Shown: one piece after another, positions 1 to 8,556 of the stretch
Layout of the letters: the number at the start of each line of letters is the position of its first letter
Numbering within the stretch: the first letter of the stretch is position 1
DNA from: Flavobacteriales bacterium
GTDB taxonomy: Bacteria > Bacteroidota > Bacteroidia > Flavobacteriales_F > PHOS-HE28
DNA: 64,000 nt
Direction: 5' to 3'
NCBI GenBank assembly: GCA_016719225.1
Contig: JADKAN010000004.1
Span: 578,748 to 642,747 of the forward strand
The notes under the pieces: generated by a model
The model's database searches: none
Seen by the model: the letters and a program-made list of their open reading frames with translations, nothing else
Told to the model about the DNA's origin: nothing
Made by a program: the position numbers and the translations under genes

Positions 1-771
1 AACCACGTGCACGTAAGCCGTCCGCCCAAGGTCTTCTCCCAACTTAACGGTGATCTTGTGGAAGTTGCTGCCCGGGTCTTCTTCCACGCGGAGCACCGTT
101 CCTACGGGCACACCCCGCGGGAATACGCCGTCATCTCCTCGGGTAACCACGGTGTCGCCGGGTGAAACGGGGACGTGGTTGGCCACATCGGTCAAGGAAG
201 CACTGGAAGGGTCACTGGTGTCCCACTTCAACAATCCGAAGTGCCCGGTCCGCTTTAATTCCACGCTTGGGGCAAGCTCGTTACCAAGGATACTGGTGAC
301 CAAGGAGAAATGTGGACTTGTTTCGCGCACAACGCCCACAAGTCCGTTTACCCCGATAACGCCCATGTCGCGCCGGATGCCGTCCAAGCTGCCACTTCCG
401 AGGGTGATGTAATTGCGTTCTTTTTGAACGTTCCCGTTCACCACCTGGGCGGTGATATAGGCGAAGTTTTCCTTGCCTGCACTGTCGATCCGCGCAACTG
501 TGCTATCGTCGTGCTGCGTTCCGCTGAATTTCCTTTCACGTTCCGCGGCCAGTGCCACTGCCAATTCCCGGTTCACACGGCGCAGGTCCGTGAACCCCGT
601 AACCTCGCTCCGCCATGTGTAAAGTTGCCCGACGACAGCATTACTGGAGCTGATCGCTTGTGCACGGTGGTGCATGCTGCCGTTCACCAACAAGCTGAGC
701 GAGATCCCCATAAGCAGCAGGAACAACAAGGAGTTGCTTTGGCGCACAAGGAATCGGAACAGGTCGCGCAT
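1..771 (-). CDS. mreC: Rod shape-determining protein MreC (C-terminus cut by window edge)
   Basis: MreC is the periplasmic, inner-membrane-anchored scaffold of the cell elongation complex and links cytoplasmic MreB to the peptidoglycan synthases. Reading the minus strand from an ATG at 771 gives 257 codons without a stop up to the window edge, so the C-terminus is missing. The protein begins MRDLFRFLVRQSNS, followed by one hydrophobic segment at about residues 14-30 (LLFLLLMGISLSLLVNG), a helical stretch at about 40-85, and the MreC beta-domain with motifs such as GVIGVNGLVGVV, PVSPGDTVVTRG and GVFPRGVPVGTV. It lies 106 nt downstream of mreB on the same strand, the usual mreBC order. Confidence 0.93.
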   Translation of the reverse strand, partial: MRDLFRFLVRQSNSLLFLLLMGISLSLLVNGSMHHRAQAISSSNAVVGQLYTWRSEVTGFTDLRRVNRELAVALAAERERKFSGTQHDDSTVARIDSAGKENFAYITAQVVNGNVQKERNYITLGSGSLDGIRRDMGVIGVNGLVGVVRETSPHFSLVTSILGNELAPSVELKRTGHFGLLKWDTSDPSSASLTDVANHVPVSPGDTVVTRGDDGVFPRGVPVGTVLRVEEDPGSNFHKITVKLGEDLGRTAYVHVV

Positions 772-877
772 CGTGCTCTCAGGTGGTCCTCCTCAGCGAT
801 CCGGGGCCTTTCGAGGGGTGGGTAACTTGCGGATCGTCGTCGGTCCGTGCCATGCAGGTTGAAGCGTACATCGCCCC

Positions 878-1906
878 TTACTCCCGCATCAGGAATTGGA
901 ACCGGTCGATGTTGCGCAAGGCGATACCAGTACCCCGCGCAACGGCCCGCAATGGGTCTTCGCTGACATGGACCGGTAATTTCGTCTTGATGCTGATCCG
1001 CTTGTCCAATCCGCGCAGCAGCGCTCCGCCACCGGCGAGATAGATACCGGTCCGGTAGATGTCGGCGCTAAGCTCCGGTGGTGTGCTCTCCAATGCGCTG
1101 AGGATGGCTTCTTCGATCTTGCTGATCGATTTGTCCAAGGCCTGGGCGATCTCCGAGTAGGTCACGGTGATCTCCTTCGGGATGCCCGTCATCAGGTCAC
1201 GGCCGCGTACGGCGTAATCGGGTGGGGGATCGTCCAACTCCACCAATGCGCTTCCCACTTCGATCTTGATCTGCTCGGCCGTGCGCTCGCCCACCAGGAT
1301 GTTGTGCTGACGCCGCATGTATTCTTCAATATCGCTGGTGAACTCATCACCGGCCACCCGGATGTTCTTGTCGCAGACTATGCCACCCAACGCGATCACG
1401 GCGATCTCCGAGGTTCCACCTCCGATGTCGATGATCATGTTGCCCATCGGCTCCTCCACGTCAATACCGATGCCGATGGCCGCTGCCATCGGCTCGTGGA
1501 TGAGGTAGACCTCTTTGGCCCCGGCATGCTCGCTGCTGTCCTTCACTGCGCGCTTTTCCACTTCCGTGATGCCGCTGGGGATGCAGATCACCATGCGCAG
1601 GTTGGGCGTGAAGAGCCGGCGGCCGGGGTTGATCATTTTGATCATGCCCTTGATCATGTCCTCCGCCGCTTGGAAGTCCGCGATCACGCCGTCCTTCAAG
1701 GGCCTTACGGTCTTGATGTTCTCGTGCGTCTTGCCATGCATCTGCTGGGCTTGGCGGCCGATGGCGATCACCTTTCCAGTGGTGCGGTCTTTGGCCACGA
1801 TGCTCGGCTCGTCCACCACGACCTTGTCGTTGTAGATGATAAGCGTGTTGGCGGTGCCAAGATCGATCGCGATCTCTTGTGTGAAAAATCCGGAGAACCA
1901 GCCCAT
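878..1906 (-). CDS. mreB: Rod shape-determining protein MreB, actin-like ATPase
   Basis: MreB is the bacterial actin homologue that polymerises under the inner membrane and directs lateral wall synthesis. The 342-residue product matches the usual family length. Visible motifs are the N-terminal phosphate-1 loop (IAIDLGTANTLI), the GATP-type loop MIIDIGGGTSEIAVI, the stretch YLIHEPMAAAIG, and the adenosine motif LAGGGALLRGLD. I chose the ATG at 1906 (MGWFSGFFTQEIAIDLG); an ATG at 1948 in the same frame would add 14 unconserved residues and run into purH. It starts 8 nt after the purH stop and precedes mreC, so the three probably form one transcript. Confidence 0.97.
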   Translation of the reverse strand: MGWFSGFFTQEIAIDLGTANTLIIYNDKVVVDEPSIVAKDRTTGKVIAIGRQAQQMHGKTHENIKTVRPLKDGVIADFQAAEDMIKGMIKMINPGRRLFTPNLRMVICIPSGITEVEKRAVKDSSEHAGAKEVYLIHEPMAAAIGIGIDVEEPMGNMIIDIGGGTSEIAVIALGGIVCDKNIRVAGDEFTSDIEEYMRRQHNILVGERTAEQIKIEVGSALVELDDPPPDYAVRGRDLMTGIPKEITVTYSEIAQALDKSISKIEEAILSALESTPPELSADIYRTGIYLAGGGALLRGLDKRISIKTKLPVHVSEDPLRAVARGTGIALRNIDRFQFLMRE

Positions 1907-1914
1907 GTTGGGTG

Positions 1915-3456
1915 TCAATGTTTGAAGTGTCTGTTGCCAGTGATGCACATGGCGATTCCGAGATCATTACAGGCGTCGATGCTATCCCGGTCCCGGATGC
2001 TGCCTCCCGGTTGTACGATGGAACGGATGCCCGCGTTCGCGGCTATGGTCACGCAATCAGGGAACGGGAAGAAAGCGTCGCTCGCCATCACTGCGCCCTG
2101 TAGGTCGAAATTGAACTTCTTGGCCTTGGCAATGGCCTGCTCCAAGGCATCCACGCGACTGGTCTGGCCGGTACCGCTGCCCAATAGTTGCAAGGCTTTT
2201 GCCAAGATGATCGCGTTGCTTTTCGTGTGCTTCACCAGGATATTGGCGAATTCGAGGTCTTGCAGATCAGTGGCGGTGGGCTTTTTATCGGTCACCCCCT
2301 CCATGTTCACCGCGCGGTCCACAACATGGTCCGGAGTTTGCGCCAGCGTACCGTTGAGGGCGGTGCGGAACTTGCGCGTGGGCCGGTCCACAGGGCTCTT
2401 CTTCAGGATGATCCGGTTCTTCTTCTTCCGCAGGATGTCCAAGGCGGCGGGTTCGTAGCCCGGTGCGCAGATGATCTCGAAGAAAAGCGCATCGATCGCA
2501 GTAGCCGTGGACGCATCGATCACCGCCGTGGTGATGAGCACACCGCCGAACGCGCTGACGGGATCGCCTGCCAAAGCGGCTTCCCAAGCTTCCTTCAGCG
2601 TGGGTCGCAGTGCAGCTCCACAGGCATTGTTATGTTTCAGGATGCAGAAGGGAACGCCGGGTAACAGGGCTAGATCGTCCACCAATTCCACCGCGGCATC
2701 CAGATCCAGCAGGTTGTTATAGCTGAGTTCTTTTCCATTGAGCCGCTCGAACATGCCGTCGAGGTCGCCGATGAAGCTGGCCGGTTGGTGCGGGTTTTCG
2801 CCGTAGCGTAGTGGGTGCACGGGCTGGCCGGCCAAGGGAGGACCTTCGTTCCCGTTCCCGTTCCCGATGAACCACGCGTTGATAGCCTGATCGTAGCGCG
2901 CGCTTTCACCGAAGGCATGTGTGGCGAAGGCTTTGCGCTGCGCCAAAGTGGTGCTGCCATTTTGCTCGCGCAACATCCGCAGCGCTTCTGCATAGTGCTG
3001 TTGCGCGGGCACGATCAGTACGTCGTTGAAATTCTTCGCAGCCGCCCTGATCAAGGAGATCCCACCGATATCGATCTTTTCGATGATCTCCTCGTCGCTT
3101 CCGCCTGCGGCCACCGTCGCTTCGAATGGGTAGAGGTCCACGATCACCAGGTCGATAGGAGGTATGGCATGCTCTTCCAGTTGCGCCACATCGCTTTCCA
3201 AACCCCGACGGCCCAAAATGCCACCGAAGACCTTGGGGTGCAACGTCTTTACACGGCCGCCCAAAATGCTCGGGAAGGTGGTGAGTTCCTCTACCGGCGT
3301 CACTGGGATGTTGAGCCCCTCGATGAACGCCCTTGTGCCACCCGTGCTGTACAAATGCACACCGAGCCGGTGCAATTCCTGCACGACCGGCTTCAAGCCG
3401 TCCTTGTGGAATACCGAGATCAGTGCGCTTTCGATGCGCTTTGTAGGTGCAGGCAT
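1915..3456 (-). CDS. purH: Bifunctional AICAR transformylase / IMP cyclohydrolase PurH
   Basis: PurH catalyses the last two steps of IMP synthesis: formylation of AICAR with 10-formyl-tetrahydrofolate, then ring closure. The 513-residue protein has the N-terminal MGS-like cyclohydrolase domain (VHLYSTGGTRAFIEG, GRVKTLHPKVFGGIL) to about residue 150, followed by the transformylase domain, with PLRYGENPHQPA and CILKHNNACGAA marking the active-site region. The KHNNACG form, instead of the proteobacterial KHxNPCG, is from memory typical of Bacteroidota. It ends at ...GNRHFKH, 8 nt before mreB. The purH-mreB-mreC order recurs in Bacteroidota. Confidence 0.97.
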   Translation of the reverse strand: MPAPTKRIESALISVFHKDGLKPVVQELHRLGVHLYSTGGTRAFIEGLNIPVTPVEELTTFPSILGGRVKTLHPKVFGGILGRRGLESDVAQLEEHAIPPIDLVIVDLYPFEATVAAGGSDEEIIEKIDIGGISLIRAAAKNFNDVLIVPAQQHYAEALRMLREQNGSTTLAQRKAFATHAFGESARYDQAINAWFIGNGNGNEGPPLAGQPVHPLRYGENPHQPASFIGDLDGMFERLNGKELSYNNLLDLDAAVELVDDLALLPGVPFCILKHNNACGAALRPTLKEAWEAALAGDPVSAFGGVLITTAVIDASTATAIDALFFEIICAPGYEPAALDILRKKKNRIILKKSPVDRPTRKFRTALNGTLAQTPDHVVDRAVNMEGVTDKKPTATDLQDLEFANILVKHTKSNAIILAKALQLLGSGTGQTSRVDALEQAIAKAKKFNFDLQGAVMASDAFFPFPDCVTIAANAGIRSIVQPGGSIRDRDSIDACNDLGIAMCITGNRHFKH

Positions 3457-3635
3457 ACCCGGCTAAGGTTGCGCAAGTTTACCTGTGAACCAAGGTTGCA
3501 AAGGGTTGCGATCCAACGGCTTTTCAGCAGTGTTACCAACATCTTTGGAATTTTTTTCGATAGCGGAACGCTGCGTTCCTGTCCCCGGGCAAGGTGGTAA
3601 TTGTGGATCGCGCGCCCTTAAAAGCGCCTGTCTTT

Positions 3636-4316
3636 TCAAAAGCGCAGGCCTATGCCTACCAGGAGGTTCACCGCGTCAGTGTTGCTGTTCAGCGTGTTGA
3701 AGCCCACATTACCAGTGCCGTCCACCACGATGGATGCCGGGTCCACAGAGCTGGCATTCCCGCTGTTGAAACGCTCTACACGGGCTTCGATGTAGCCGAT
3801 GCCGCCCAAACCCACCATGAGCCCCGCGGCCCATCCGGTGCTGAACGCGAAGTCGTTCGCGTTCCGCTCGCGGCTCAATGGGTTTTCAAGACCATCCACG
3901 GACACCGTGCTTAAGGTCGTGAATTGCCGGACCCCCACCATTCCGTCCACGTACGGCCGGACTTTTCCTTTAAAGGGGCTGAAACGCAAAAGCGGATGGT
4001 AACTGAGCACTTTGGCTTTCACCGCCAAGGTGCCTTCCGTGGCTGTGAGGGCGGGATCGGGAACGGGCACCGTGGCAACGCTACGGCCCATGATGCCATA
4101 GTCGAAGGCGAAGCCACCCTGGAATGGAAGACGGCCCATGCGCGCGGCGAATTGCCCACCGAACGTGAACATGTCCTTGCCCCATGTGTTGGCGAATTCA
4201 CCCGTGGGTACGCTGATGCCGGCCGTGCCGCCAAGAACGCCTTGGAAGCCGGGTACCTGCGCCGCTGCGAACGGGGCCGTGAAGGGAATGAAGAGAAGGA
4301 GTTGAAGGGTCCGCAT
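3636..4316 (-). CDS. Secreted outer-membrane beta-barrel protein, function unknown
   Basis: The 226-residue product starts with a clear Sec signal peptide (MRTLQLLLFIPFTAPFAAAQ, cleavage after AQ). The remainder alternates short glycine/aromatic-rich strands (GGTAGISVPTGEF, FTFGGQFAARMGRLPF, LLRFSPFKGKVRPYVDGMVG) and ends in LVGIGLRF, a terminal-Phe barrel signature. This is typical of small 8- to 10-strand outer-membrane barrels of Bacteroidota, which have no assigned function. No partner gene is evident: purH starts about 180 nt away on the same strand and the next gene is divergent. Confidence 0.75.
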   Translation of the reverse strand: MRTLQLLLFIPFTAPFAAAQVPGFQGVLGGTAGISVPTGEFANTWGKDMFTFGGQFAARMGRLPFQGGFAFDYGIMGRSVATVPVPDPALTATEGTLAVKAKVLSYHPLLRFSPFKGKVRPYVDGMVGVRQFTTLSTVSVDGLENPLSRERNANDFAFSTGWAAGLMVGLGGIGYIEARVERFNSGNASSVDPASIVVDGTGNVGFNTLNSNTDAVNLLVGIGLRF

Positions 4317-4376
4317 GGCAATGGCGTTCCAGCCGTATTAACGGATCCCGTGCCGAACTTCGCATCTTCGCGCCGA

Positions 4377-4823
4377 ATGGAGCTTTTCGCAGGTTGGGCC
4401 AATGCCGGGTTGCCCGCACTTTTCCTGGCCTGCTTCCTGGCCGCGACGATCCTTCCGTTCAGCTCCGAAGCACTCCTGCTGGCCATGGCGTTGGGCCCTT
4501 GGGCTACTTGGTCACTGTTGGCCACAGCGAGCATCGGTAACACGCTGGGCGGGGTGATGAATTACGCGATCGGACGATGGGTGCCGGAAGAAAAGCTGAT
4601 GCGGCGTTTCAAGGTGGATCCTGCGAAAGCTGCACGTTGGAATGCCTTGGTACAGCGCTATGGCGCTTGGTGCGCGTTGTTATGCTGGCTGCCCGTGATC
4701 GGTGATCCGATCGCCATTGCCCTAGGGATCTTCCGGGCCAGGTTCTGGCCTGTTGTTCTGCTGATGCTGGTGGGTAAAGCCGCGCGGTATGCTGTGCTGA
4801 TCGGTGCTGTGCGCATGTGGTGA
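4377..4823 (+). CDS. YqaA-type VTT/SNARE-associated-like inner-membrane protein
   Basis: A 148-residue integral membrane protein of the small DedA-related YqaA family. It has four or five hydrophobic segments (LPALFLACFLAATILPF, ALLLAMALGPWATWSLLATA, WCALLCWLPVIGDPIAIALG, FWPVVLLMLVGKAARYAVL). The family hallmarks are the SIGNTLGGVMNYAIGRW loop and the LCWLPVIGDPI motif. The reading frame extends far upstream, but the earlier part is antisense to the 3636-4316 gene, so I chose the ATG at 4377 (MELFAGWANAG). The role of the family is not settled; relatives act in lipid scrambling or membrane homeostasis. It stands between an unrelated divergent gene and a response regulator. Confidence 0.85.
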   Translation: MELFAGWANAGLPALFLACFLAATILPFSSEALLLAMALGPWATWSLLATASIGNTLGGVMNYAIGRWVPEEKLMRRFKVDPAKAARWNALVQRYGAWCALLCWLPVIGDPIAIALGIFRARFWPVVLLMLVGKAARYAVLIGAVRMW

Positions 4824-4933
4824 TCGGCACGGGAAAGCTATCCGGGCTGATCGCATAACCCAAGGTTCACGTTAAGGTAATGTCCCGTTCGGCTCCGAAA
4901 TCGTCAATTTGCACCACCAAGGATAAGAGGACC

Positions 4934-5620
4934 ATGACAAGTGCAATGGCGAAGAAGGTGTTACTGGTGGACGATGAGGAGGACATTATCGATCTGCTTC
5001 GGTATAACCTTGAGCGTGAAGGCATACAGGTGGTATCCGCCACGAACGGGAACGAAGCCTTGAAATTGGCGATGACGGAACGTCCCGACCTGGTTGTATT
5101 GGACATCATGATGCCGGGCATGGATGGCGTGGAAGTATGCAACGAACTCCGCAGGACACCGGGTCTTGAGGATACGTTGATCGTATTCCTTACTGCTCGC
5201 ACCGAGGATTATTCACACATCGCAGGTTATGAGGCGGGTGGTGATGATTACATCAACAAACCGGTGCGTCCCAAGGTTTTCGTGAACAAGGTGCAGGCAC
5301 TGTTAAAGCGCACGCGCGGCGGCCAAGTTGCCCATTCCATTATTGAGGCGAACGGTATCCGTATGGATCTGGAACGGATCACGGTGACCACGGGCGAGGA
5401 GGTGCTGCAGCTCCCTAAAAAGGAATTTGAACTGCTGGCGCTCCTGATGAGCAAGCCCGGCAAGGTGTTCAAGCGCGACGAGATCTACGCACACGTCTGG
5501 GGGAACGACATCTTCGTCGGGGATCGGACCATCGACGTCCACATCCGCAAATTGCGCGAGAAGATCGGTGATGACCGCATCGGCACGGTGAAGGGAATGG
5601 GCTACAAGTTCGAGGCTTAG
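4934..5620 (+). CDS. PhoB/OmpR-family response regulator
   Basis: A two-component transcription regulator of about 228 residues. The N-terminal receiver domain has the acidic pair in LLVDDEEDI, the phospho-acceptor Asp in LVVLDIMMPGMDG, the conserved Thr in FLTARTED and the Lys in NKPVRP. The C-terminal winged helix shows LPKKEFELLALL, GKVFKRDEIYAHVWG, RTIDVHIRKLREKIG and GTVKGMGYKFE. I chose the ATG at 4934 because AGAGGA lies a few bases upstream; a second ATG at 4946 (MAKKVLLV) is possible. It ends 2 nt before the convergent end of a Na/Pi transporter gene whose far side carries a PhoR-like kinase, so a phosphate-sensing role is likely but inferred. Confidence 0.93.
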   Translation: MTSAMAKKVLLVDDEEDIIDLLRYNLEREGIQVVSATNGNEALKLAMTERPDLVVLDIMMPGMDGVEVCNELRRTPGLEDTLIVFLTARTEDYSHIAGYEAGGDDYINKPVRPKVFVNKVQALLKRTRGGQVAHSIIEANGIRMDLERITVTTGEEVLQLPKKEFELLALLMSKPGKVFKRDEIYAHVWGNDIFVGDRTIDVHIRKLREKIGDDRIGTVKGMGYKFEA

Positions 5621-5622
5621 CC

Positions 5623-7311
5623 TTACAGCCGTCCGGCCAATGCTTCGCTGACGTTCATGATGTGATCACCGAGCTTTTCACAGCTAGTGATCAGGTCGCT
5701 GTAGATCATTCCGGTACGCAGGTTCTGGTCCCCACTGTCCATGTCCTTCAACTGTCCTCGCCTCAATTGATCGCGTCGGATGTTGATATACCGCTCCGCA
5801 AGCATTGCTTGATCCAATGATATGTCCTGCTCCTCAGCATCCAGGTTGCGGACCATCACAAGGAAAGCGCGGTCCACAAGCGCCATCAAGTCCAATAATT
5901 CCTGCCGTTGTTCCGGGGTGAACCAAAGGCGTTCATCGTGCTTGCGCTCCAGCCCCTTGCCCATGTGGAGCAGGACGTCACCCATGCGTTCCAGATCACC
6001 GATGATCGACAGCATGCCACGTATACGCACGCTCACGGACTCTTCACGGACCTCAGCCCCTGTGCGGGTGAGGAAACGGCCAATTTCATTCTTAACACGA
6101 CCGGTTATCGAAGCGTATTTGGCGATCCGCTGCATCAACAAGGCCCGCTCACGCGGGTCGGCTTCCACCAGAAGTTCGCGCAACATGCCCAGCATACGAT
6201 GGCCAAGCCGTCCGAATTTGGCGATCTCCTTCTTCGCCTCCATCAAGGAAAGTTCCGGGGTCACCGCCATCATCGGATCTTCCAAGTATTCCAACCGGAA
6301 CTCCTCATCGGGAACCCGGTGCACGGGCACCATCCGGATAACGGCCTTTTCGATCCAAGGGACGAACTGAAGCAGGATGATGCCGTTCACCAGGTTGAAG
6401 GTGAAGTGCAAATACGTCAACGACCACTTCAGGACGGTCGGATCGGTGCGTGGGTCCGCCCCGTTCAAGACCTCCGTGAGGGATACGATGCCTGCGAGGA
6501 ACGGTTTGAACACCACAAGGGCCATAGCCACGCCCACCAATTTGATCAGCAAGTGGGCCCGTGCCGCCCGCTTGGCCCATGCGTTCCCCGCCAGCGCCGC
6601 AATGTTGGCGGTGAACGTTGTGCCGATATTCTCGCCGAGCACAAGGGCCGCACCTGTCGCGTAGCCGATGGTGCCGGCCTCGCATAGAGCGACCGTGAGG
6701 ACCAACGCCACGCTTGAGGATTGAATGGTGATCGCCAACAACGCACCGATGCCCACAAAAAGAAGGTCGGACAGGATACCATGGCCCTCCCAAGCTTTCA
6801 GGAAGGCCAACGCATCCGCAGTGGGAGGCGGCACGTTGTCTTTCAACAGCCCAAGGGCGAGGAAGAGCAAGGCTGTTCCGATCAGCAGGTTGCTCGTCGC
6901 TTTGATCCTCGGGTCCCGCATGAAAAGCAGTGGAAGGGCCAAGCCCATCAGCGGAAGCGCGATGTCGGGGAGTTGGAGCGTGGAGAACCCCACGGCCACG
7001 AAGAGGAGCAACTTCAACGTGGTGCCGATGTTGGCCCCGATCAGTACTGGAATGGCTTTGCGCAAGGTGAGCAGGCCGGAATTGACGAAGCTTACCACCA
7101 TCACCGACACCACGGAAGAGTATTGGACGATCGCCGTGGTGGAGATACCGGTGAACACACCGCGTAAGCGGTCCCGGGTCATCGTGTCCAGTATGCGCCG
7201 CATGCGCGCACCGGCCATCTGCTGAAGGCCTTCGCTCATCAACTTCATCCCGAAGACCAGGAGCCCGAGGGAACCCGCGAGCATCAGGAATTGGAGGAGG
7301 CCGAAGTGCAT
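5623..7311 (-). CDS. Na/Pi cotransporter (NptA/YjbB type) with C-terminal PhoU-like domain
   Basis: The 562-residue protein combines about eight membrane segments (residues 1-310) with a cytoplasmic PhoU-like helical bundle (about 340-562). The two inverted Na_Pi_cotrans repeats are visible: the first holds VQYSSVVSVMVVSF and the second TIQSSSVALVLTVAL, each near a glycine-rich GANIGTTLKL or GENIGTTFTAN loop. The first signature reads QYSS where QSSS is usual. The C-terminal part (ERMGDVLLHMGKGLERKHDERL, CEKLGDHIMNVSEAL) carries the E/DxxGD motifs of PhoU metal-binding bundles. It lies between a PhoB-like regulator and a PhoR-like kinase gene, fitting sodium-coupled phosphate transport under that system. 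Confidence 0.92.
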   Translation of the reverse strand: MHFGLLQFLMLAGSLGLLVFGMKLMSEGLQQMAGARMRRILDTMTRDRLRGVFTGISTTAIVQYSSVVSVMVVSFVNSGLLTLRKAIPVLIGANIGTTLKLLLFVAVGFSTLQLPDIALPLMGLALPLLFMRDPRIKATSNLLIGTALLFLALGLLKDNVPPPTADALAFLKAWEGHGILSDLLFVGIGALLAITIQSSSVALVLTVALCEAGTIGYATGAALVLGENIGTTFTANIAALAGNAWAKRAARAHLLIKLVGVAMALVVFKPFLAGIVSLTEVLNGADPRTDPTVLKWSLTYLHFTFNLVNGIILLQFVPWIEKAVIRMVPVHRVPDEEFRLEYLEDPMMAVTPELSLMEAKKEIAKFGRLGHRMLGMLRELLVEADPRERALLMQRIAKYASITGRVKNEIGRFLTRTGAEVREESVSVRIRGMLSIIGDLERMGDVLLHMGKGLERKHDERLWFTPEQRQELLDLMALVDRAFLVMVRNLDAEEQDISLDQAMLAERYINIRRDQLRRGQLKDMDSGDQNLRTGMIYSDLITSCEKLGDHIMNVSEALAGRL

Positions 7312-7421
7312 GGAACTTGAAAAAGGAACGCGAAATTACCTTGCCTATGTTGCCTTTGCGTTAAGTGCGATCTTTCGCTGTAGCTCCAATGTCCACAAGG
7401 CTTTCCCGTGCACCATGCCGC

Positions 7422-7429
7422 TACCTTTG
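7422..7429 (+). promoter_or_regulatory. Bacteroidota -7 promoter box (TACCTTTG) for the histidine kinase gene
   Basis: TACCTTTG fits the TAnnTTTG consensus exactly and ends six bases before the ATG at 7436. No good TTTG lies at the expected -33 distance. If used, transcription would begin at or next to the start codon. Confidence 0.45.
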
Positions 7430-7435
7430 GCCGGA

Positions 7436-8470
7436 ATGACGCCGCGCTCACCCTTCGCAATATCACTGATGATGGCCGTGCTGGCCTCATTGGCAGTAGT
7501 AGCTGCCTTGCACCTTTTTCCAGCATTAGGCGGTACCGAAGTACCAATGCCCTTGATCGCCTTCACTGTGCTTGCCGTGTTCGTTGTCGCAGGTATAGGC
7601 GGCTATGTGTTCGTAAAGCGTTTCGTGCAAGCGCGTGTCGACCTGATCCACCGCACCGTGCATGGGGCACGTAGTGTTGGTGCGGGTTCTGTCAAGGCAC
7701 CGAACGGCGACCTACTCGCGTTGGATGCCGAGGTGTCGGCTTGGGCCGGGAGCAAGCGTTCGGAAGTCCTTGAACTGCGGGAGCGCGAACGGTTCCGTCG
7801 GGAGTTCATCGGCAATCTTGCCCATGAGCTGCGCACTCCCACATTCAGTATACAAGGCTATATCCTTACACTCTTGGAAGGGGGGCTGGAAGACCCGAAG
7901 GTGAACAGGAAATTCCTTGAACGCGCGAGCAGTGGCACCGAACGGATGGTCCGCATCATCGAGGACCTGGACCTCATTACCCAATTGGAAAGTGGTGTTA
8001 TCGGGATAGCTGCGGAACCCATGGACCTTCGTAAGCTGGTGCAGGAGATGATGGATGACCTGCGCATTCCGGCACAGCAACGCAGAGTGACGTTGCACAA
8101 CGCCATGCAGGATGAAGTCCTTGTACACGCCGACAGGGACCGCTTGGCGCAGGTCCTGCTCAATTTGCTGAACAACGCCATCCATTATGGAAAGGAGGGA
8201 GGCAGCTGCACGGTGCGCGCCTTCGATATCGGGGAACAGGTGCTGGTGGAAGTGGAGGACAACGGACCGGGCATCGCTGCGGAACACCTGCCGCGTTTGT
8301 TCGAGCGCTTTTACCGGGTGGGTAAAAGCCGCGCACGGAACGAAGGCGGAACGGGCCTGGGGCTTTCTATCGTGAAGCACATTATTGAGTCGCACGGCGG
8401 CACCATCGCGGTGAAGAGTACTGAAGGGCAGGGTACAACATTCAGTTTTACATTGCCTGCAGCGCGTTGA
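7436..8470 (+). CDS. PhoR-like sensor histidine kinase
   Basis: A membrane sensor kinase of 344 residues. Two hydrophobic segments (FAISLMMAVLASLAVVAALH and LIAFTVLAVFVVAGIGGYVF) enclose a very short periplasmic loop. Then come a linker, the dimerisation/phosphoacceptor helix with the H-box NLAHELRTPTFSIQGY, and the ATPase domain with N-box LLNLLNNAIHYGK, G1 VEDNGPGIA, F-box LFERFYRV and G2 GGTGLGLSIVKHI. I chose the ATG at 7436 because it precedes the first membrane segment and follows a -7 box; in-frame ATGs at 7415 and further upstream are alternatives. The tiny sensor loop suggests that sensing depends on another membrane protein, as with PhoR and phosphate transporters. Confidence 0.92.
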   Translation: MTPRSPFAISLMMAVLASLAVVAALHLFPALGGTEVPMPLIAFTVLAVFVVAGIGGYVFVKRFVQARVDLIHRTVHGARSVGAGSVKAPNGDLLALDAEVSAWAGSKRSEVLELRERERFRREFIGNLAHELRTPTFSIQGYILTLLEGGLEDPKVNRKFLERASSGTERMVRIIEDLDLITQLESGVIGIAAEPMDLRKLVQEMMDDLRIPAQQRRVTLHNAMQDEVLVHADRDRLAQVLLNLLNNAIHYGKEGGSCTVRAFDIGEQVLVEVEDNGPGIAAEHLPRLFERFYRVGKSRARNEGGTGLGLSIVKHIIESHGGTIAVKSTEGQGTTFSFTLPAAR

Positions 8471-8500
8471 ACATCTTGTCTTGACCGGTAAAAAAAGAAA

Positions 8501-8533
8501 GCCCGCCGTGCGTTACGCACAGCGGGCTTTTTT
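8501..8533. terminator. Bidirectional rho-independent terminator between convergent genes
   Basis: A stem of GCCCGC and GTGCG pairs with CGCAC and GCGGGC around a TTA loop (8501-8527), with one mismatch. Six T follow on the plus strand and an A-rich run precedes it at about 8490-8500, so it can stop transcription of the kinase gene (ending 8470) and of the minus-strand lipoprotein gene (ending 8557). Confidence 0.92.
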
Positions 8534-8556
8534 GGAAGGCTCCTTCGGCAAGGCGC

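Noticed and set aside
1304..2458. 384-codon plus-strand frame over mreB and purH
   Set aside because: It is antisense to two clear housekeeping genes, with no recognisable motifs; long shadow frames are expected at this GC content.
3924..4376. Long N-terminal extension of the YqaA-type protein
   Set aside because: It is antisense to the 3636-4316 gene and is not part of the membrane protein family.
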